Below are positions 37,101 through 49,100 of a DNA stretch of 64,000 bases, piece after piece (the first letter of the stretch is position 1; each line of letters starts with the position of its first letter). This stretch comes from Anticarsia gemmatalis. Taxonomy: Eukaryota; Arthropoda; Insecta; Lepidoptera; Erebidae. The notes beneath the pieces were generated by a model that saw only the letters and a list, made by a program, of their open reading frames with translations, had not been told where the DNA came from and made no database searches. Location of the stretch: contig NC_134765.1 of assembly GCF_050436995.1 (NCBI RefSeq), forward strand, positions 4,491,501-4,555,500, in the 5' to 3' direction. Made by a program: the position numbers and the translations under genes.

Positions 37101-40100
37101 ATATATTATGAAATTAGCGTTTGTTTTTGTATAGTCCAATAGCCCATCTGACGTATCCGCATTTGGGTTATTGGAAGGTTTGAAATAAAACATTGTCTAA
37201 AGGAAGTTAAATCTATGAAGAATAATTTTATAGGTCGCCTGAGGTAAATAATTGTAATATATTTTTACGAACACAATGACATCTTACCTTTGAAGTAGAA
37301 GACCACCTAAATACTAAATTGTCCTCTTAGCACCCATAAAATATTCCTAGACCCTTTATTACAATAACAAACAACACAATGCATAGTTAAGTCTAGTCTT
37401 TCTATTGTTTTATAATGAAAGGTTGTTGAACGTCTGTATGATTTTGGATAGCCAAAAGTGATGTTGTGCACTATATTATAATAACAAAACGGGCCAGTAC
37501 ATTATTTATCCTTTTCCAAAAGGATTTTTGATCGAAAAGCAGCGTTCGCAAACCAGTTTTTTTTAAATCTATAGGCTTTGTTAGGCGTATTAAAGAACAA
37601 CATTCAACGCCTTATCTAAAGCCTATGATAGCTTCACACCTAATATTCTGTGTTTGTTATATAAACAAAACAAAACTTAGTATTCATAGTTTTTGTAGCT
37701 AGCCAAGGTAATAAAGAAAAGCAACTTACATTCCAAAACCGTCAAGAATCCCTTAGCCGTCGTGTTTCCGAGACTGTTGAGGGCAACACAAACATACCAG
37801 CCCTCGTCCTCCTTCGTTACATTATATATTGTCAATTGTTCAGGCTTGTCGGTTTGATTCTCACTCTGAAAGCGAATAGGTAATATTGTAGTCATTGATA
37901 AGGAGTGGTAGAAAAAAGTTGCAGGTGAGCTAACTGAAAACCTCGCTGTTCATCAAACTATTGAAATAAAATATTAAGGATGGGAAATAAAATTTACGCG
38001 GTAGAATGACATGCTTAATAATTTAAGAGCGTAATTTACATAGATAACCACATTTCTAAAAGCATTTTATGATTAAAATACGATTTAATAAAGTAAATAT
38101 CAAAACAACATCTTTACACTTTCCTTATTAACAAGTCTCGAATCTACAAAGCATTTTATGGTAGGCAAAATTAGTAGCCAAGCACTGGGGAATAATTATT
38201 ATTATGTCAAATATTTTAAATTTAGAAATACGCTCGGTATTAATTATACCAAATATTTAGTAGCATAATTTACAATGCCAAATTTCTAAAAGCATTAGTA
38301 TTATATTAAAATAAAAGCATATGGTTAAACAGCCCTTATAGAGTAAGATCCCAGAGCTGCCAGACCTACGTCATTTTAGCAAAGCTGAAACTTTGAGGAT
38401 TGTTAGTATAAAGGGTCTGTTAAGAGGTATGCACATCCACTACCTTGAAAGCGGGGCCGTTTCTGAGGTAGCGCGGAGTGAAGGTGCGTAAAAAACGACC
38501 CAAACCACGTTATAGTAGCAAAGTTGGTTTTCAGATATGTTATTAATGATATTATGTAGAATTAAAATTGACTATTTCCAGACCGTTTCCCGGGGCCATT
38601 ACTTCTGCCAGACGCCTTAAATGTTATAAAAAAATGAGGTCAACTACGTCATAGTAGCAAGCCTAAATTTTATATATGTTATTAAAGGTACAATTTTAAG
38701 ACCCCCTGTATGCGGACAGACCATTCCGCAGGGCCCTTCGTCCCCTAGACGCCATTAAACTTTCCCTATGAGTGCGAGAGTAAGAGCATTATTCATACGC
38801 ATAAATGAAAAACAATTGAATTAAAAAAATAAAAATTGAAAAATTATTGAATACTAACTGACCCGCGCATCTTTGCTTGCGTCACTTAAGAGAAATAGGT
38901 CAAAATGTTACATAAACGGGTTATGTAACATTTTTCACTGGTACTCTGCTCCTATTGGTCGTAGCGTGATGATATATAGCTTATAGCTTTTCTCAATAAA
39001 TAGGCTATCCAACAGTAAAATATTTTTTTATTCGCACCAGTAGTTCCTGAGATTAGCGCGTTCACACAAACAAACAAACTTCTCAGCTTTATAAAATTAG
39101 TATAGATTAAAAGTACTTGGAATGTTTAGGAAGATAAGTAACATTATTTTGGGAATTATTTTAAAAATAGATATGGTTTACACTATTCACAAAAATTATG
39201 AAAAAAAAATTGTAGTCATTCATCATCATCATCATTATCTGAGCTCTTACTTCCCTCATCAAATTGAAAATTTAAATCATCTCCACCATCGTCTTCATTG
39301 TTACTTGAATCCTCTGTAAAAAAAATGTAGGTAATGATGTTGAAAACAGTTACAAGTAGGTATATTGAAATAATTTATAGTTAAAATAAAATACCTAATT
39401 CGTTTTCAAGTGATTCGCTTACGAAACTTGGCAATTGGTCACCATCAAACCACTTAAAATGATAATGGTTATCCTTTAGAACCCACTCTTTATTTGCTGG
39501 GCTTAAAATGCTAGGACGCTTAGATGCTGCACGGCTACAACTTTTCATTAACACGTATACAGTCGGCGATTTGAATGAGAAATTCCACCGGCAAAGTGTT
39601 AAAAAATTCGACGCAAGTAATTTACCTCCTTGTAAATCTAAATTGCTTCAACAATTTCGACGAGCAAGTTATATTGCGGGTGTCTGGAGTAATGCTCATA
39701 TAAAGCGTCCTAGCATTTTAAGCCCAGCAAATAAAGGGTGGGTTCTAAAGGATAACCATTATCATTTTCAGTGGTTTGATGGTGACCAATTGCCAAGTTT
39801 CGTAAGCGAATCACTTGAAAACGAATTAGGTATTTTATTTTAACTATAAATTATTTCAATATACCTTTTTGTAACTGCTTTCAACATCATTACCTACATT
39901 TTTTTTACAGAGAATTCAAGTAACAATGAAGACGATGGTGGAGATGATTTAAATATTCAATTTGATGAGGGAAGTAAGAGCTCAGATAATGATGATGATG
40001 ATGAATGACTACAATTTTTTTTTCATAATTTTTGTGAATAGTGTAAACCATATCTATTTTAAAAATAATTCCCAAAATAATGTTACTTATCCTCCTAAAC

Positions 40101-43100
40101 ATTCCAAGTACTTTTAATCTATACTAATTTTATAAAGCTGAGAAGTTTGTTTGTTTGTGTGAACGCGCTAATCTCAGGAACTACTGGTGCGAATAAAAAA
40201 ATATTTTACTGTTGGATAGCCTATTTATTGAGAAAAGCTATAAGCTATATATCATCACGCTACGACCAATAGGAGCAGAGTACCAGTGAAAAATGTTACA
40301 TAACCCGTTTATGTAACATTTTGACCTATTTCTCTTAAGTGACGCAAGCAAAGATGCGCGGGTCAGTTAGTATTCAATAATTTTTCAATTTTTATTTTTT
40401 TAATTCAATTGTTTTTCATTTATGCGTATGAATAATGCTCTTACTCTCGCACTCATAGGGAAAGTTTAATGGCGTCTAGGGGACGAAGGGCCCTGCGGAA
40501 TGGTCTGTCCGCATACAGGGGGTCTTAAAATTGTACCTTTAATAACATATATAAAATTTAGGCTTGCTACTATGACGTAGTTGACCTCATTTTTTTATAA
40601 CATTTAAGGCGTCTGGCAGAAGTAATGGCCCCGGGAAACGGTCTGGCAATAGTCAATTTTAATTCTACATAATATCATTAATAACATATCTGAAAACCAA
40701 CTTTGCTACTATAACGTGGTTTGGGTCGTTTTTTACGCACCTTCACTCAGCGCTACCTCAGAAACGGCCCCGCTTTCAAGGTAGTGGATGTGCATACCTC
40801 TTAACAGACCCTTTATACTAACAATCCTCAAAGTTTCAGCTTTGCTAAAATGACGTAGGTCTGGCAGCTCTGGGATCTTGGTCCATTAAAAAAATCTGTT
40901 AGTAAATCAATAAGGAGGCTTTGGTCAACTCATCCCGCTCGAGCTCATCCCGCGGGATGAGTTGTCCTAGTACAATTTTTGAATCGGACAACTCATCCCG
41001 CTGATATATTTTACGATTTGTACAGACTTGAAAAAAAGTGGTTCACTCGCATTAGGGCTAATTAATTCTTAGTGTGGCAACCGACTCGATAATGTTGTAG
41101 AAATATGGAACGGGCATATCAAAAAATATATTTAACCAAAACCGAATATTGCTGAATTGTTGGAGGGCTTGAGCAAAGACAAACATTTCTATGACTCCAT
41201 TATAAAAAAAAGTACAGGCGGCATCAAAATTTCGAAGCGACTACCTGAAACTATAGAGAGCAAGAAAAAAATTGACTATCTCATAAACCAATTGATCACC
41301 GGCCAAATTTCAGTAGGATTTTTTTTGGAAAAACTAAGAAGATGACTTTGTATATTAATTTATTCAGATTTAAATATATATTTTTTTTAATATTCGTACA
41401 TACATTTTATATTTGGCACTTATAATAGTAATAGTTTGTGATTTTAGCCTTTTGACCGCCACAGAAAAAACACTTCCCCGTGCCCTCCACGCCAAGCCAC
41501 AAATTCAATGTCCAAAATGTTATCGATTAAGAATATTGATTTGACTGCCTCCATGGAGCAGTGGTTTAGGTCGCCACGCCGATACCACCGCGTCGGGAGG
41601 TCGTGGGTTGAGTTCCCACACGGAACAATTATTTGTGCTTTCCATAAATTATTGTTTCGGGTCTGGTTGTAATTTGGGTCCGTTGTTTGAATGTTTGTAA
41701 AAGTCCCCGCGACACAAGAGCAATTTTTAGAGCAGGAGTTGTCCTTTTAAAAAGAATGTAAATAAAATATATCGATAAATAAGTGAGTAATAATCAGACA
41801 TCAGACATTTTTGAATATACAGCTTATAACACAAAAAGAATATTTATTTAACCTCATCTCCTACTGTAATAAACTTAAGACCACATTTATAGCAACTATT
41901 AACAAACAAACAAACACTTTTGTTCACGAATGTACAAATATTTCAAATAATACAGTACATTTTACCTTTTGTTTAAAGCGGGATGAGTTGACTAAAGAAA
42001 AATAATAAAAATATTAATGTGGACAACTTATCCCGCGGGGTAAGTTTTAAGCGGGATGAAATGACCAAAGCCTCATAAGTTAAAACAAAGAACAACGCAT
42101 GCGTTAGTCACAATACCCTCACCGATACAAGTTTGCTGTTATCAAAGTAGACGACGGTCTCCTTGACGGACGCGTCATTAGGGTCCACGGTAACGTTGTA
42201 AATGTACTCGTCCCTGGTGAAATACATCCAGTAGACGGACGGGTGCAAGTCTGTGAGGAACTCACAGCTGAACCGCGCTGTCTCACCGACTAGTGCGGTT
42301 ACGTTTGCCGCTCCACGAGTCAACACTGGCTTCGCGTAAAGACGCTCTATAAAAGAATTGGGTGGTTAGATTTGTTGATGATGTCAGGATGGTTGAAAAA
42401 ACCTCAGACAAAGCCCTTGACAGGACCTGAATGACTTTGTTTTGAGAAAGAAAACATGCTGTATCGACCCCACTTAACGTGGAATAATGCGTAACGTGGA
42501 CTAAACAAAGAAGAAAATTTTCTGATTTCACTTTTATGACTACTGGTTATTAAAATCCTAATTCTAAACAGATATGAACGGTATCTGTCGCGACGGTATT
42601 TCGATAAAAAAATACCATTCTTGGCGACAATTCTTCCATAAGTGTAGTTTGGTATGTCTAGTAAGCAGACACGAATTTCTTAAATAAACATCAAATTCCG
42701 AAGAAGGTATTCCATGGTATTTAGAATGAAGTGAACAACAAAAGTGCAAAGACTTAGAACTAAATAGCAATGGAATGTTTCTCGTCCTTTTATTCGGTTT
42801 GCTGTTTCAGTCTATATTAGTACTGAATCAAATACTTCGCGAGCTTTTAACGCTTATGGGTTAAACTGTAGAAATAACGTAGCTATGTGAAGTATAATGT
42901 ATCTGTGGAATACTAGCTTTGAAATAAACTTAAATTCAGTTTAATCACAATAAAAAAAGAATTGCCTTAATTTTTTTTAAGTCCCAAAAATATCTGCTCC
43001 TATGATAAGACTGCTCCCACTAAGACTTATAAAGTAACAAAATTTTACGGTATATTTTTTATTTTTGAGATCTTCAACTTACCAATTTCTAATATTATGT

Positions 43101-46100
43101 TAAAGTTAGCTTACAACTACGTAAATAGACATTAACCGCCACCAATAACCATCACCGATTAATCTAAACGTGTTACTTTACTTAATCGAAATTACTAAGT
43201 TATTTCACAATATTACATCTTAACTAAACCAATTCCGCCACATAAATGTTATTTACTGTCCTAATTTAACATCTAAATCTAATTACCCAATATTAATTTT
43301 AACAACATCTAGAACATATTTTGTTAAATCTTCATCACCTAGTAAAATTCCTTCACCTTACATTAAGTTATAACAATCACCAAAAGTGATTAGTCATCAT
43401 ACTTTATTGCCTGACCATCCCCAATCGGTGATTAGTCATCATCTTTTATTGCCTGTCCATCACCAATCAGTGATTTGATTAGTCATCATCTTTCTTTGCC
43501 TGACCATCACCAAGCAGTGATTAGTCATCATCTTTCTTTGCCTGACCATCACCAAGCAGTGATTAGTCATTATCTTTTATTGCCTAGCCATCACCAATCA
43601 GTGATTAGTCATTATCTTTTATTGCCTAGCCATCACCAATCAGTGATTGCCCACTATTTAGTGATTGACCATCACCAAAACAAAATTTATGAACCTCGAT
43701 AGTAACTCCTATTGGTATCGGCATATCACTGGGTCCGACTTCAACGTCTTTCATAGAGTAATTGTAAGGTCTGACCCAGTACAGGTATGGTTCTAGATCG
43801 GAGACCGGAGGACACGATAGCGTCGCTGTCTCGTTTACTAGGACCGTGATGTTACCGGGATAGCCCTCCTTGATGTACGGCTTCGATGGATAGCGTTCTA
43901 CAAGAGATAGCCTATTGAAACTCATGGGTTAAGCTAAGAAGAACGATTCTCCAATTTCGTTTAGATTATATCTATTACTTTTGAATCCTTATTGTACAAA
44001 ATGGTCAAAAGTATTCATGTAATCTATATCATAGTTATTTTTGTAAAGTATTTGAATTTATAGTCAAAATATTTCTGATTATACTCTTCAAATGATCTTT
44101 ACAACACATATTTGCATAAATATTACTAATCCATTATCTATCCATCCATATTTATATTGTCATGTTTTGTAGCAACAACACGATTTAACGTTTCAAATGT
44201 TATTTCAAAGACCTTACCTTGGATATGAAGCACAACAGTATGGTTAATGCAGCCGAGCTGATTACACACAACGCAAGTGTAGTTTCCATTATCAGCTTTG
44301 GTCAGCTCGTCTAACGCCATGGACCACTTTCCATATGAAGGTTGGAAGTAAGCCCTTGTGATTGGAGTGCTTTTATTCTTATACCAAGTTATATTTGGTG
44401 TTGGGTTTCCTGCAAATTACAAAGCAGTGTGAGTATAAAATAATCATGGAAGAATTTCTCTACCACTATCGACTACCGACAACCGGCTAGCTATCGAAAA
44501 ATTCTGTATGACTATCGGTTCAGCGCCTCTAGCGGGCGTCGCTGGAACTAGATTGGCTGTACATTTTAAATGTCAAACTTGCGATACTCGACAGTACCGA
44601 TTGTAGGTCTGTAGAGAATCGTGTTACTGGTTGTCAATTTAATATTAGAACAAAATGGTTGAATGTTTTGTTTACTAACTTCCTAAAATGTTTTATGACT
44701 TGAAAGATCCAAAGTTTTCGCTATGTATAACTAAAATTTTACAACACGCTCTTAAACAGAACATATAAAATAAAATTAATTCAATCACTCGAATTCCACA
44801 CGTACAGCTTTTAAAAATATTTCAACACGAGACTGTCTTACGAAAATACACACCAATAAAAATATTTATTACCTTCAGCGGCACATCTAAGTCTTATAGA
44901 GTTACCGGCTGGTTTCATATCCATCTTGTAAAGTTTCGAAGGGTGCTTGAACCTTGGCGCGAAATATTCCTGTTTCTCATCAATATGTCCGTAATTTGGA
45001 TGATCTTTCTCCCCTTTTTCATCAGGATCGTCGTCTTTAGAGAATCGTCTGCTGCCTTCTGATGCGTTTTCGTCTAACGTATTGTTGTCCATTAATGATC
45101 GACTTTTGATTTGCGATAGTATTTGTGGTTGAGCATTGTGTCCTGAAAAAGTCAATCAGTAAATTAGTCGCATTAAGAAATGTAAAGTTTCCTGCATGCA
45201 AGATTTTGAAAGAATATATAACATTATTTCGACTTATTTGAACATGGATATAAATAAAAAATGGAATGCGAGTTCTAAATTTTGTGTGAATTCTTGTTAG
45301 ACCATACCTCGTATTTGAAGCGCAGTGGTGTGTTCAATGCAACCCAGTTGGTTACAAACGACACAAGTGTAATTGCCTTCATCAGCAGCACTTAACTCTT
45401 CAAGATTCAAAGACCATCTTCCATATGTTGGTGCGTAGTGAGGCCTTCCAATTGGCGAAACTTTATCTTTTGACCACGTTATGTTTGGTGTAGGGTTACC
45501 TGAGAAATACATCAAACATTAGTTTTATATAAAGTACTACGTTTTAGTCGTCAATAAGCATTTTTTATAGTGTTCTTTGTTATATTACTTGATGTGCCAT
45601 TTTCTATCTTAATCTTGATAATTTGTATCTTGTTAATGTACAAGTTTTTAAGAATTAATTACTTATATATCTATAATACGGAATTCACCTTCCACACGTT
45701 CCCAAAATTACAAAAAAAATGATATATTTGAGGAATTCATGCAAATCGAAAAACTAAACATATTTTTAAACTTATGAGATAATTATATAGCGTCATGATT
45801 ATTATTACCTTCAGCAACACATCGTAATCTAATCGAATATCCAGCTACACCATGTTCAGTCGGGACTAGATTCGCAGGCTGCCTGAATCTCGGAGCAAAG
45901 AGTTCATCCTCATCAATGAGCTCATCTTTGTCTCCAAATTCTTCAGGATCGAAGTCAGCATCATCACTATTTTCTTTCAGACCACTCTTAATTTGCGATA
46001 GTGTTTCTGGGAGAGATCTGTCACCCATATCTGCTTGGAAACCTAATATAAAATAGATACTATAAAATAGAATAGTGAAACTATTATTTTAGTTGATAAC

Positions 46101-49100
46101 TGTTAAATCTGTATCTTCTGAGTTTACGGCTTTGAGACTTGTCTTAACAAACGATGTCTTGAAATACGACTCAGTTAGGTAAGTATTTATTCATGTTATA
46201 GCTTTGCATTAGAAATTTTACGTAACGATTACACTCCAGACCAATGTGAAAGAAGAAACTGTGTTAAAGGAAACTGGAATTGAGTTTCCAAAATTAACAT
46301 CCCAGCCGATTTCATCAAAGGAACACAAAAACCCGATACCGTACAGGAAATCGCTCGTTATTTCAATCAAATTTAAGTGCATCCCGTGACGTGTTCAAAA
46401 AAGCGAGATGTTTTAAAATATTTCCACACACGAATGCAATATTGCTGCAATACTGCAAACCCCGGAATCCGGTGCAGACGCTACTTGTTTACACATCTGG
46501 ATGACCAATAAAGACACCAATAAAATATAATATGAAAATAACCACGGCCAGGCCAAAGACACTGAAACAGTGCTGAAAACGTTTTACAGCTTCAAGACTT
46601 GACATTGAGTGGAGTGTGTACTGTTTTGGATGTTTATTTGTATTTTAATTCATAATAATTCGACTTGTGAGTCATCAAACACACTGACGAAAGTGGCCAT
46701 GGAAGTCCTTCTTCGATTTACGTATCACCCATTTAAATTGTAAAAGCAAGGTCGTTTCCAACTAAGGAATCTCAATCTTGAATAAAATGCCCGTGTAAAT
46801 AATACAGCCTAGTGCTATTATTACCTTCAATATCTTGAAGATTGCTACGTTTCAAACTGATCCTGACTGTCATCTCTTTCCAATCTTCAGTGTCAGTCTT
46901 GCACGCGTACAGCCCAGCGTCCTTTGCTCTGAACATCTTTATCCGCAACCTGAAAAAGAAATAGTTTATTATTGGGACTATTATGAACAGGTGCTTAATT
47001 AAGGACTACTTTTATTTTAGCAGTTGCCTGACTATACACTATGCAATCGCAAATTGCTTAGAAGATGCTGCAAAAATGGCGGTTTAGGCAAACTATTAAG
47101 GAGTTTTTGAAATACCGATGAAATGCCGAGATATGGCTAGGTGTGGTATATGTCTTAAATTTCTTTGAGACAATACATAGAGTATCGTTATCTCTGATGA
47201 ATGGTAATTAACGAACTGCTACTAAATTATAATATTAAAGAACAAAAGCAGAAGCTTTATTGTATAAAAGAGACCATAGAGATATCGTAAACCAATGACA
47301 TCAATGCGGTAACAGTAAGAAGCTAACTACCGTCATATATTTTACGATGATTTTACACCTTGCCAAATACGCAGATCCGAGACAAAAATATCTTTTATTC
47401 AGCATTCTGAATGGAAATTTTGATCTGGAATGAATTTAATGCAATAAATTTGATTTACAACCGAAATTTGGCGTGCATCGTTATTTTTATTTCTTGACAA
47501 CAAGTTTTATGAGTAAAAACTTTTATTATTCACTTTTATTTTTATGGGGAAAAGAAGAAAATCGTCAAAACCTTATTACACCACATTTATATTTTTTTGA
47601 TTCACTTGCATGCGGCTTGTTTCGAACATAGTGTAATGATGATATTTGGCTTGAGACCCCTGGTCCACATTGCTGGTGACTCCTAAGTAGGTCTAAATCA
47701 CGGAATGATTAGTCATTCCGTGGTCTGAATATTTGTAAACCAAATATCTATACTCTCTATCGTATCTCTACTAGCATTGCAAAATTCAGGAGAAATGGCC
47801 TCATTTGTCACATCAATCAACACGCGGTAATCCATAATCTCCACTTGACCGTTATAGAGCATAAACCAATATATTTCAGTACAATTCTAATTTTATCCAG
47901 CTATTTCAATCAGAACATATTTTTTTATACTTCCGATGTTTTCATTCACAATCCTTTCTTAATCCATCAGATTAATATACCTTCTAATATTATAAAGAGC
48001 CAAGCTTTGTTCGTTTTACCGAGCACGAGCTGTAAAACTATCTGTCTGTCTAAATCGTTTTATTTCTGAAAATGCCGTTGTTAAGAAATGGTTAAGCATC
48101 CAATACATTCTAATTTAACCAAAAACCATACTTTAACAAAATTAATAAAAGGCAAGGCGATGTCTTATCTCTTTTTTAAAACCATTTGGCGATTAAAAAG
48201 AGTGGCCAGGAGTTTCTTGCCAGCTCTTCTCATTGGCCCTACCTTCCGAACTGGTGGTAAATTCATTCTCTGTATCATTGACTATCATAAGTGTCAGCAT
48301 TTACCTAAATGAATAAATAATTTAATTTTTATTTTATTTTATTTATTTCTACCATCATTTTCCCTTGGTTTTACTTTTAAAACTCTGTTACCTCTTTACA
48401 GTTTCATTAAGCCGAAAAAAGTTTAGTAGAAAACAAATCCTGAATTTGACTCATTCAAAACTAACTATTTGAACTGCTGGTAGCAACCACAGTTCTAGTA
48501 AATGTACAATCCTGATCGAAACTGTTATGTTTCCTAAATAGAAACACATAATTCATATCCATTATGTGTTGGTTGTTCCCCCGTTCATGTAAATATTGTT
48601 ATTGGATACATTGCTACCGTTTCTATGTCTCTATTTCGGGTTGTTTCGAGAAATTTTGCCGCGTGTTATTTTAGATCTAGTTAGAATAGGTGCCTGTGAT
48701 TTATTGACTGCAACTTGGACTTGCGTAAGTAGATTTTACAATAAGGTTACATTGATATTCGTACACGTGTGAAGGAATATATTATTATTTTGTAGGTATT
48801 CTTGTTTACAATATTCAATATCCTATTTCGTTACTGCTTTTACTGTCGGACGTGAGTGATTCGTTGCTATGGCAACGTTTATGCTGGTAATATTTTGTTT
48901 ATTTTGATTCTTGTAGTCCGTTACCTATTTTGTCAGCGACCTTAGCCCTATTTCTAGGGTCGTTCTCATGAGGGTCCCGGATTGCCCTCTCTTACGCTCA
49001 CTCGTGCACGGTGCATGATCTCTGTTTCATGTGCGACTAAGTAAAAAGTCAGCTATATTCTAAACAGGTAAATCTGCATATTTTAATGATATTTTTTTTT

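Larger units (their letters stand above)
34116..37729 (-). other. introns of the FGFR kinase region
   Basis: Covers the introns 34116-34441, 34580-34886, 35435-35668, 35859-36214, 36456-36838 and 37096-37729 (the 35081-35322 intron is short). All are AT-rich. The only notable feature is a 19-bp-stem hairpin at 36008-36049. Confidence 0.6.
38345..40879. mobile_element. long palindromic (foldback-type) element
   Basis: Arms 38345-39521 and 39703-40879, 1177 bp each, are reverse complements without net length difference and with only scattered mismatches, around a 181-bp spacer. Each arm holds the same gene 3' end and the same older repeat. No target duplication is evident (left flank ttatagagt, right flank ggtccatta). 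High arm identity implies a recent origin or gene conversion. Confidence 0.9.
40915..42074. mobile_element. 1160-bp TIR DNA element with 5-bp target duplication
   Basis: Ends are gaggctttggtca on the left and its complement tgaccaaagcctc on the right, flanked by direct repeats ataag (40910-40914 and 42075-42079). The termini carry several copies of ctcatcccgc in both orientations, including a perfect 18-bp palindrome near 40942-40959. It contains a small disrupted ORF and a SINE. The superfamily is not clear from a 5-bp duplication alone. Confidence 0.85.
37866..42122 (-). other. FGFR intron carrying two mobile elements
   Basis: The 4257-bp intron between Ig3 exon A and the common Ig3 exon. 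Most of its length is two adjacent insertions: a palindromic element (38345-40879) and a TIR element (40915-42074), 35 bp apart. The TIR element ends less than 50 bp from the exon A donor. Confidence 0.85.

Noticed and set aside
40915..42074. Assignment of the TIR element to Transib because of the 5-bp duplication
   Set aside because: Ends do not start with the CAC-type terminus expected and no transposase remains.
43380..43690. Regularly spaced repeats resembling a CRISPR array
   Set aside because: Units are contiguous near-identical 42-mers without unique spacers, in an animal intron: a minisatellite.
43475..43702. 75-residue plus-strand ORF with repeated SHHLSLPDHHQ units
   Set aside because: Arises only because the 42-bp unit is a multiple of three; no independent sign of coding.
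48088..48312. 74-residue ORF
   Set aside because: Lies over a LINE-type 3' tail; composition reflects the repeat.
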